In this document: one piece after another, positions 1 through 5,172 of the stretch | Position numbering within the stretch: the first letter of the stretch is position 1 | Layout of the letters: each line of letters begins with the position of its first letter | Assembly: GCA_035288405.1 (NCBI GenBank) | Contig: DATEAK010000385.1 | Span: 1-5,498, forward strand | From: JACPSX01 sp035288405 [NCBI: bacterium] | Lineage (GTDB): Bacteria; JACPSX01 | Direction: 5' to 3' | Length of the DNA stretch: 5,498 bases | Made by a program: the position numbers and the translations under genes | Notes under the pieces: generated by a model | The model's database searches: none | What the model was told of the DNA's origin: nothing | What the model saw: the letters and a program-made list of their open reading frames with translations, nothing else

Positions 1-266
1 TGTATGTCCGGCGGGGACAGGAGGAGACTCGGGTGAAGCCGCACCGTCTGATCCAGGTGCAACCCAAGGACATTATCGCGAAGCTGAGCAGCGGCGGGGC
101 CGGCGTGGGCAAGCCCGAAGAGCGCGATCCCGAGCTGGTCCGCAAGGATGTACGCAACGGGGTCGTTTCAGTGGAAGCGGCCAGCGAGACTTACAAGGTC
201 GCCGTCAATCCCGATACGTTCGAGATTGACCACGAACAAACGGGAGTTTTGAGAAGCCGAGGGTAA
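1..266 (+). CDS. hyuB: Hydantoinase B / oxoprolinase / acetone carboxylase-type subunit, C-terminal fragment
   Basis: The reading frame is open from the window edge (first full codon at base 3) to TAA at 264-266, so the gene starts upstream and only about 88 C-terminal residues are visible. A GTG at 33 is in frame but lies inside the protein and is not the start. The fragment carries the family's C-terminal signature: a glycine-rich turn (SSGGAGVGKP), then EERDPELV, KDVRNG and VSVEAA followed by a tyrosine. In this family the pattern is usually GGGGYGDP-ERDPE-V-DV-G-VS-EAA-YGV. Family members are cytoplasmic and pair with a HyuA-type ATPase subunit, either to hydrolyse cyclic amides (N-methylhydantoin, oxoproline) with ATP or to carboxylate ketones (acetone, acetophenone carboxylases). 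This short end does not tell which. The downstream binding-protein gene follows after 58 bases, suggesting one operon. Family assignment is fairly sure; substrate is unknown. Confidence 0.82.
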   Translation, partial: YVRRGQEETRVKPHRLIQVQPKDIIAKLSSGGAGVGKPEERDPELVRKDVRNGVVSVEAASETYKVAVNPDTFEIDHEQTGVLRSRG

Positions 267-306
267 TTCCAACTGGGGTAAACCGCTTCATCGCCTGCGA
301 CCAAGC

Positions 307-316
307 AGGAGGGAGG
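307..316 (+). promoter_or_regulatory. Ribosome binding site of the substrate-binding protein gene
   Basis: AGGAGGGAGG ends eight bases before the ATG at 325 and contains a full AGGAGG core, which fixes this start. The first bases of the site (307-309) are also the 3' arm of a small inverted repeat, CCTGC at 294-298 and GCAGG at 305-309 with a six-base loop. The stem could partly cover the site, but five base pairs may be chance, and the second GGAGG (312-316) would remain free. Confidence 0.75.
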
Positions 317-324
317 AATTTCTC

Positions 325-1533
325 ATGGTAAAAACGGGAATGTTCAATTGGAAGTGGCTCTTTGCCACAGTCGCTGTTGTGGCAATGGGAGTGGGGAGCG
401 CGGGGGTAATTTGGGCCCAGAAGCCCCCGATTAAGATCGGGGTGCTCTACTCACTAACAGGGGTGTACTCCTTTCCCTCAAAGCACGGCATTCAGGGAGT
501 TAAACTTGCTTTTGATGAGATCAATAACGAAATTGCCGGCCGGAAGATTGAGTTACTTATCGAAGATGACGCGGCGCCTGACGTTGCTGTCGGTCTCACC
601 AAGGCCCGCAAGCTCGTGGAGCGGGACAAAGTGAACGTCCTCATGGGGATCATCTGGAGCCCCACGGGCGTGGCCGTCGCCAAGTACGCCACCGAGCAGA
701 AAGTGCCGCTGGTGTTGAGTGAAGCTGCCCCCCGGGAGCTTACCCAAGAAAATAGAAGTCCCTTCGTCTTTCGCACTTCCTTTGCCGCCGGCCAGACAAC
801 CTACCCCGGCGGCAAATACTATTGCAGGAATATGAGCTACAAGAAGCTCGTGGTCATTGGTTTCGATAGCGTCTTTGGCCGGCAGCTAGGCGACTACGTG
901 GAGAACGGCTGCAAGGAATCGGGGGGAGCGGTGATCGAGAAGATTTATGCGCCTGTCGGTACCCCGGACTTCGCTCCCTACCTGGCTAAGATCCAGGCGC
1001 TCAATCCCGATGCCGTGTACGCAGTGTGGGCGGGTTCGGCAGCCATTCGCTTCTTGAAGCAGTACAAAGAATACGGCCTGAAGGAAAAGTATCCTCTGCT
1101 AGGCTTCGGATCGCTTTCCAGCGACGAAGTTCTGAAAGAAGCGGGTGACGCAGCCTTGGGAGTCGTCACCGACTATTTCTACTCCGCTTCCTTGGATAAC
1201 CCCGAGAACAAGCGTTTTGTGCAGGAATACACCCGGAAATACGGGGAAGGACCCGCCGTATATTCCGATGGCGGCTACTCCGCGGCCCGGGCGATCCGGG
1301 AAGCCCTTATCGCCATCAACGGTGAGGTGGAAAACCAGGAGAAATTCCTCACTGCTCTGCGGAAAGTGCGCTGGCAGGATCCCCGGGGACCGCTGCGCTT
1401 CGACCCCTACCAACAGTCGATCATCAACGTGTACATCTTAAGGGTCCAAAAAGTGGGCGACCATCTCGGCAATGTGCCGATCGAAACGCTGAAGGATGTG
1501 GAGCAGTACTGGCCCAAGGGGAAGCCTCGCTAG
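325..1533 (+). CDS. Branched-chain amino acid-type (Liv) ABC transporter substrate-binding protein
   Basis: This 402-residue protein is a type I periplasmic binding protein (Peripla_BP_6 class), the extracytoplasmic receptor of a Liv-type ABC importer; the length is normal. Residues 1-31 form a signal peptide: a short N-terminal part with lysines, a hydrophobic core (about 12-30) and a likely cleavage after Ala31 (IWA/Q). The mature protein opens with IKIGVLYSLTGVYS, the usual first beta strand and ligand loop, followed by GVKLAFDEIN (58-67). Later family marks are VVIGFDSVFGRQLGDYVENG (176-195), the PDFAPYLAKIQALNPDAVY region (214-232) and a C-terminal RGPLRFDPYQQ segment (354-364). The mature protein has only two cysteines (167 and 196), in neighbouring predicted helices. 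There is no lipobox. Members of this class bind amino acids, amides, dicarboxylates or aromatic acids; the catabolic neighbours make an aromatic or organic acid more plausible than leucine, but this is inference. No permease or ATPase gene is in the window. Confidence 0.93.
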   Translation: MVKTGMFNWKWLFATVAVVAMGVGSAGVIWAQKPPIKIGVLYSLTGVYSFPSKHGIQGVKLAFDEINNEIAGRKIELLIEDDAAPDVAVGLTKARKLVERDKVNVLMGIIWSPTGVAVAKYATEQKVPLVLSEAAPRELTQENRSPFVFRTSFAAGQTTYPGGKYYCRNMSYKKLVVIGFDSVFGRQLGDYVENGCKESGGAVIEKIYAPVGTPDFAPYLAKIQALNPDAVYAVWAGSAAIRFLKQYKEYGLKEKYPLLGFGSLSSDEVLKEAGDAALGVVTDYFYSASLDNPENKRFVQEYTRKYGEGPAVYSDGGYSAARAIREALIAINGEVENQEKFLTALRKVRWQDPRGPLRFDPYQQSIINVYILRVQKVGDHLGNVPIETLKDVEQYWPKGKPR

Positions 1534-1582
1534 CGCCAAAGCGAATGCTGCTGGATTCGTGATGAGGTTGAGTATTCAACAA

Positions 1583-1588
1583 GGGGAG
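1583..1588 (+). promoter_or_regulatory. Ribosome binding site of the E1 alpha gene
   Basis: GGGGAG lies four bases before the ATG at 1593. The spacing is at the short end, but no competing in-frame start has a better site, and the protein N-terminus from this ATG matches the usual start of E1 alpha subunits. Confidence 0.6.
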
Positions 1589-1592
1589 ACCC

Positions 1593-2594
1593 ATGCCGTT
1601 GGATAAGGATCGTTTGCTGTTTGCCTACCGCCGGATTCTGGAGATCCGCTACCTGGAAGCGTCTCTCTCGGACCTACTGAAAAGAGGCGAGATTCCCGAT
1701 CTTTACCCTTGCTCGGGACAGGAAGCTGTTGCCGTCGGCGTTTGCCTGGCCCTGCGCCCTGACGATCAGATTACTTCCATGTACCGCTGCCTGGGCCATG
1801 TGATTGCCAAGGGAGCGGAGCCGTGGCGGGTTGCCGCAGAGTTCTTCGGGCGCCGGGACGGTTACTGCAAAGGAAAAGGAGGGGCAAAACACGTTTGCAG
1901 TTTTGCCGACGGCATCTACGGAGCAACGAGCATCGTGGCGGCCGGCATTCCTCACGCAGCGGGCGTGGCTCTGGGCAATCAGTATCTCAACACGGGCCAG
2001 GTCGTGGCCTGCTTTTTTGGCGACGGTGCGGCGAACCAGGGGACATTTCACGAAGGACTCAACCTCGCCTCTGTCTGGAAGCTTCCGGTGGTCTTCGTGT
2101 GCGAAAACAACCTCTACGCTTTGGCCACTCCCATCGAGGAGACCACGGCCGTCAAGGATATTGCGGACCGTGCGGCTTCCTACAATATGCCCGGCGTCAT
2201 CGTGGATGGGATGGACGTGGAGGCCGTTTACGACGCCGTTACGGAAGCGGTCAGCCGGGCTCGGGCCGGCGGGGGACCCAGCTTGCTGGAGTGTAAGACG
2301 TACCGGTTCGGAGGCCATTTCGCCGCGGAATTTGCCCTGAAGATTCACTACCGCGAAGATAGTGAGATGGACCAGTGGAGAAAGAGGGACCCGATTTTGC
2401 TCTTGGGAGCAAAACTTGAAAAGGAGTTTGGGTTTACGGAAGAAGCAGCTCAGGCTCTAAGGAACGAGGTACAACAAAAGACCGAGGAGGCGATCGCCCG
2501 GGCCCGAAGCAGTCCAGCTCCGCTCCCCGAGGAAGCCCTTCAAGACCTGTATGCAGATTCGTATGCCAACCTCCCGGAGCAGGAGATCTTTTAA
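1593..2594 (+). CDS. Thiamine-diphosphate-dependent dehydrogenase E1 component, alpha subunit (acetoin/pyruvate type)
   Basis: At 333 residues this is full length for an acetoin/pyruvate E1 alpha subunit, which binds ThDP with the beta subunit and decarboxylates a 2-oxo acid or cleaves acetoin. The ThDP/Mg motif is clear: GDGAANQG at 143-150, then NN at 172-173, giving GDG-X26-NN. Other family blocks are GQEAVAVGV (42-50), KGKGGAKH (93-100), IADRAASYNMPG (190-201), VDGMD (204-208) and GGGPSLLECKTYR (226-238). The wording around the ThDP motif (NQGTFHEGLNLASVWKLPVV) resembles acetoin dehydrogenase AcoA more than mitochondrial-type pyruvate dehydrogenase. Odd points: where AcoA-like proteins have YR/HR-x-HGH this one has YRCLGH (64-69), so Leu67 replaces a conserved His; the IPGFVHLYxGEEA stretch is replaced by IPDLYPCSGQEA (34-45), apparently losing another His; and the GHFEGD loop is GHFAAE (241-246) with about three extra residues after it. 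His242 is kept. The alignment is from memory. The true substrate may therefore differ from acetoin or pyruvate. Confidence 0.92.
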   Translation: MPLDKDRLLFAYRRILEIRYLEASLSDLLKRGEIPDLYPCSGQEAVAVGVCLALRPDDQITSMYRCLGHVIAKGAEPWRVAAEFFGRRDGYCKGKGGAKHVCSFADGIYGATSIVAAGIPHAAGVALGNQYLNTGQVVACFFGDGAANQGTFHEGLNLASVWKLPVVFVCENNLYALATPIEETTAVKDIADRAASYNMPGVIVDGMDVEAVYDAVTEAVSRARAGGGPSLLECKTYRFGGHFAAEFALKIHYREDSEMDQWRKRDPILLLGAKLEKEFGFTEEAAQALRNEVQQKTEEAIARARSSPAPLPEEALQDLYADSYANLPEQEIF

Positions 2595-2596
2595 TG
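2581..2596 (+). promoter_or_regulatory. Internal ribosome binding site and TAATG stop-start overlap joining E1 alpha and beta
   Basis: AGGAGA (2581-2586) lies inside the last codons of the alpha gene, seven bases before the beta ATG at 2594. The alpha stop TAA (2592-2594) shares its last A with that ATG. This arrangement usually means translational coupling, fitting for two subunits made in equal amounts. Confidence 0.8.
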
Positions 2597-3565
2597 CGAG
2601 ACATCAATTACCTCCAGGCAATGAATGAGGCAATTGCCGAGGAGATGATCCGAGACGATCGGGTCATTGTCATTGGAGAAGACGTGCGGGCCGGTGTCTT
2701 TGGAGTCACCGCCGGATTGCTGGAAAAGTTCGGTCCCCGGCGCATCCTCGATACTCCCATTTCCGAGTCGGGATTTTGCGGCGCCGCCATCGGGGCCGCC
2801 ATGCGGGGGTTGCGTCCCGTGGTGAACATGCACCTGGGGAGCTTCCTCTACGTGGCCATGGACCAGATCGTCAACGAGTGCGCCAAGCTCCGCTATATGT
2901 TCGGGGGCCAGGTGAACCTGCCGATTGTTTTCCTGTGCCGCAGCGGTCCTCCCGGGAATAATGCGGCGCAACATTCCGACGCACCATATCCTCTCTTTGC
3001 CAACTCGCCGGGATTGAAGGTGGTTCTCCCCTCCACTTCCTACGATGTGAAAGGGCTTCTCAAGCAGGCGATCCGGGATAACGATCCGGTGATGGTCTTC
3101 GGCAACATCCGCAGCCGAAAGAGTTCTGTTCCGGAAACGGGTGAGGATCTCGTGATTCCCTTTGGCAAGGGAGAAGTGAAGCGGGCCGGAACGGACATCA
3201 CCGTGGTGGCCTTCCTGCACTTGGTGGAGGAAGGCCTATCCGCAGCGGAAGATCTGGAGAGAGAGGGGATCTCGCTGGAGGTGGTGGATCCGCGCACGCT
3301 GGTTCCTCTGGATATGCAGATCATCCTGGAGTCGCTGGCCAAAACGGGTAGGCTGCTGGTGACGGACGACTCCCACCGGACGTGCGGTGCAGCAGCGGAG
3401 ATTGTGGCTCGGGTGGCGGAAAAAGGTTGGAATCTGCTCAAAGCTCCGGTCAAGCGGGTCACGCGCTACGATGTACCCATCCCCTATTATCGCGCCATGG
3501 AGCAGTTTGTTCTCCCCAACCGGGACAAGATCAAACAGGCGGCCCGCAAGCTCATGGGGGTATAA
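2594..3565 (+). CDS. Thiamine-diphosphate-dependent dehydrogenase E1 component, beta subunit (acetoin/pyruvate type)
   Basis: This 323-residue protein is a full-length E1 beta subunit (transketolase pyrimidine-binding domain about 1-175, C-terminal transketolase domain about 195-315) and forms the alpha2beta2 E1 with its neighbour. Visible marks are VIGEDV (26-31), FGVTAGLLEKFGPRRILDTP (36-55) and ISESGF (56-61), where Glu58 matches the glutamate that activates the ThDP aminopyrimidine. Others are YMFGGQ (101-106), AAQHSD (124-129, with the conserved His127), the PGLKVVLPS segment, VVDPRTLVPLD (230-240), and VKRVTRYDVPIPY at the C-terminal side. The FGVTAGLLEKFG and YMFGG wording is close to acetoin dehydrogenase AcoB. 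Unlike most relatives, the strand after GLRPV reads NMHLGSF (78-84), where a glutamate and an F-x-DF pattern are usual, and DDSHRTCGAAAEI (258-270) replaces the common E-x-HRTGG-type wording. No E2 acyltransferase or E3 gene follows; a UbiD gene does. Whether it works with lipoyl E2 encoded elsewhere or alone cannot be seen. Confidence 0.92.
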   Translation: MRDINYLQAMNEAIAEEMIRDDRVIVIGEDVRAGVFGVTAGLLEKFGPRRILDTPISESGFCGAAIGAAMRGLRPVVNMHLGSFLYVAMDQIVNECAKLRYMFGGQVNLPIVFLCRSGPPGNNAAQHSDAPYPLFANSPGLKVVLPSTSYDVKGLLKQAIRDNDPVMVFGNIRSRKSSVPETGEDLVIPFGKGEVKRAGTDITVVAFLHLVEEGLSAAEDLEREGISLEVVDPRTLVPLDMQIILESLAKTGRLLVTDDSHRTCGAAAEIVARVAEKGWNLLKAPVKRVTRYDVPIPYYRAMEQFVLPNRDKIKQAARKLMGV

Positions 3566-3608
3566 TTTCCGAGAGAGCCCGGCTCCGTTTTGACAAGACC
3601 CTATCTGT

Positions 3609-3619
3609 GGAGGAGGAAG
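3609..3619 (+). promoter_or_regulatory. Ribosome binding site of the UbiD-family gene
   Basis: GGAGGAGGAAG contains AGGAGG at 3611-3616, seven bases before the ATG at 3624. It is the strongest site in the window together with that at 307 and fixes the start. Confidence 0.75.
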
Positions 3620-3623
3620 CGTC

Positions 3624-5075
3624 ATGCCGTTTGCGGACATGCGGGAGTTCATCTCTCTTCTGGAAAAGAGGGGAGATCTGCTGCGGATTTCCCAGGAAGT
3701 AAACTGGGATCTGGAAATCGGGGCCTGGCTTCACAAGGCCATTCGCACCAAGAGACAACCCGGCCTCCTGTTTGAAAAGATCAAGGGTTATCCTCAGGGT
3801 TACACCGTGGCGGGGATGCTGGTTCCCAATCCCGTCCGCTGGGCTCTAGCTCTGGATTTTCCCGAGGACATTTCCTGGACAAAGATGATCGAAGGGATTT
3901 ATGAGCGTTGCCGTAAACCCATGGATCCTGTCCTGGTGGGCACGGGCCCTTGCAAAGAAGAGAAGCACACGGGGAGTGACTGTGACTTGTTGGAATTTCC
4001 GGTTCCTCATTACATCGCGCGCGACGGCGGCCGCTACCTGGGCACCTGGCATTGCGTAATCACCAAGGACCCGGATACGGGCGTGCGCAACGTGGGGATG
4101 TACAGGATCATGGTCCACGACCGCAACTCTCTGGGGATTTTCATCTGCCCGGGAGAAAACGCTCTGTTCCACTACGAGAAGTGTAAGGCCTTGGGCAAGC
4201 CCATGCAGGTGGCAATTACACTGGGCCAGGAAGAGGTTCTTCCTCTGAACTCTCTATGGTCCTGGCCTTACGGGATTGACGAGTTTGCCATGGCCGGGGC
4301 TATGCGAAAGGCTCCCGTGGAGTTGGTAAAGTGCGAGACCGTGGATCTGGAAGTTCCTGCCACCGCGGAGATTGTGGTGGAAGGGGAACTATCTCTGACC
4401 GAGCGGCGGCCCGAGGGCCCCTTCGGCGAGTACACGGGTCACATGGGGGGGATGATCAAAGAGGGCCCGGTGATTAAAGTAACTGCCATCACCCATCGCA
4501 AGAACCCGATCTACCGCGCTCAACTCAACGGCCGTCCGCCCTGCGAGTATGTTTCTGGAGTGGGAATCTCCCGAGCGGCCGGGCTCTTCGCAGCCTCCCG
4601 CATTTACGGTCGTCCCGACATCATCGCGGCGTTCGTGCTTCCCAACAGCCCTGAGGAAACGATCGCTGTCTCCATTCACAAGAGCTACGCGGGGCAGGCC
4701 TTCGACGTGGCGAATTTTGTCTTCGAGCACGGTCCCACTCCGATGGTCAAGAACGTGATCGTGTGCGATTCGGACATCGACGTGAGCAACCTGGGAGAAG
4801 TCATCTGGGCCTTCAACTGCCGGGTGAAGCCCAGCCGTGACATCCGCATCATCCCCGGCTGCTGCGACTCCCCGCTGGATACCGCCATTGCCCTGGAGCA
4901 ACGTGGACTTGGGGACCGCATGATCATCGACGCCACTTGGCCCATGGAGCCCGAGGACCACTTCCCTCCCAGACCCCAGTGGGACGGCCAGCGCTATCCG
5001 CAACTAGCTCTGCCGGACGATAAGACACTGGCGCGCATCGAGGATCTTTGGCGGGAACTCAAGCTACCCTCTTAG
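3624..5075 (+). CDS. UbiD-family (prenylated FMN-dependent) decarboxylase
   Basis: This 483-residue protein is full length for the UbiD family, which uses prenylated FMN to remove or add carboxyl groups on aromatic or alpha,beta-unsaturated acids. The N-terminus (MPFADMREFISLLEKRGDLL) matches the usual family start. Cofactor and catalytic marks are present: DGGRYLGTWHCVITKDPDTG (134-153), NVGMYR (156-161) with Arg161, and RPEGPFGEYTGHMGG (262-276) with Glu264 and Glu269. Together these make the E-R-E set described for Fdc1/UbiD (Arg173, Glu277 and Glu282 in fungal Fdc1). CDSDIDVSNLGEVIWAFNCR (381-400) is the usual C-terminal acidic block. The key residues look intact, so the enzyme should be active if a UbiX-type prenyltransferase supplies the cofactor; no ubiX lies in the window. 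True UbiD acts in ubiquinone synthesis, but the catabolic context here (binding protein, E1, Hyu-type subunit) points to degradation of, or CO2 addition to, an aromatic or unsaturated acid. The gene starts 58 bases after E1 beta on the same strand, so it is probably in the same operon. Confidence 0.94.
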   Translation: MPFADMREFISLLEKRGDLLRISQEVNWDLEIGAWLHKAIRTKRQPGLLFEKIKGYPQGYTVAGMLVPNPVRWALALDFPEDISWTKMIEGIYERCRKPMDPVLVGTGPCKEEKHTGSDCDLLEFPVPHYIARDGGRYLGTWHCVITKDPDTGVRNVGMYRIMVHDRNSLGIFICPGENALFHYEKCKALGKPMQVAITLGQEEVLPLNSLWSWPYGIDEFAMAGAMRKAPVELVKCETVDLEVPATAEIVVEGELSLTERRPEGPFGEYTGHMGGMIKEGPVIKVTAITHRKNPIYRAQLNGRPPCEYVSGVGISRAAGLFAASRIYGRPDIIAAFVLPNSPEETIAVSIHKSYAGQAFDVANFVFEHGPTPMVKNVIVCDSDIDVSNLGEVIWAFNCRVKPSRDIRIIPGCCDSPLDTAIALEQRGLGDRMIIDATWPMEPEDHFPPRPQWDGQRYPQLALPDDKTLARIEDLWRELKLPS

Positions 5076-5085
5076 GGATTTTCTT
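5067..5085 (+). terminator. Weak candidate terminator at the end of the UbiD-family gene
   Basis: CCCT (5067-5070) and AGGG (5074-5077) can pair across a three-base loop, followed by ATTTTCTT. The stem overlaps the UbiD stop codon (5073-5075). The U-rich tail fits a Rho-independent terminator and the position fits the end of the operon, but four base pairs is short, so this is only a candidate. Confidence 0.22.
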
Positions 5086-5129
5086 CAGTCGATCCAGAAT
5101 TTGATCGCTTGCAGGTCGGTTACTTTTGG

Positions 5130-5151
5130 CGGCGAAGAGTGTCACTCGCCG
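5130..5151. repeat. Inverted repeat between the convergent UbiD and EutA-family genes
   Basis: CGGCGA (5130-5135) and TCGCCG (5146-5151) are perfect complements across ten bases; inside them GAGTG-T-CACTC (5137-5147) is itself a palindrome, so two alternative folds exist. The repeat sits in the middle of the 97-base gap where two transcripts meet. No run of T follows on either strand, so it is not a classic terminator. It could still be a two-way stop or processing hairpin. Nothing that looks like a gene lies in the rest of the gap. Confidence 0.4.
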
Positions 5152-5172
5152 GGAAAGACACCGTGTCCGACG

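Noticed and set aside
33-35. GTG as the start of a small separate 77-residue gene
   Set aside because: The same frame is open to the window edge, and the sequence is the C-terminal signature of a much larger HyuB-type protein.
1542-1559. CGAAT/ATTCG inverted repeat between the receptor and E1 alpha genes
   Set aside because: It is a five-base-pair stem with an eight-base loop and no T tract, too weak to call a terminator or operator.
1674-2348. Long minus-strand open frame (224 codons) opposite E1 alpha
   Set aside because: It lies wholly antisense to a well-supported conserved gene, shows no recognisable domain, and its existence follows from the GC-rich codon pattern of the real frame.
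3561-3566. Perfect TATAAT that could be a -10 promoter element for the UbiD gene
   Set aside because: It spans the last valine codon and stop of E1 beta, and the position 17 bases upstream (3538-3543) reads GGCGGC, with no resemblance to a -35 element.
3575-3585. GAGC-CCG-GCTC hairpin followed by CGTTTTG as a terminator after E1 beta
   Set aside because: The stem has only four base pairs and the T run is four bases; with a 58-base gap and a co-directional gene it looks like chance.
3590-3595. Perfect TTGACA, a -35-like element before the UbiD gene
   Set aside because: The expected -10 position falls in the purine-rich ribosome binding site with no TATAAT-like sequence, so it does not make a promoter.
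4389-5003. Minus-strand open frame (204 codons) opposite the UbiD gene
   Set aside because: It is antisense to conserved UbiD motifs, has no recognisable family features, and is best explained as a shadow of the real gene.
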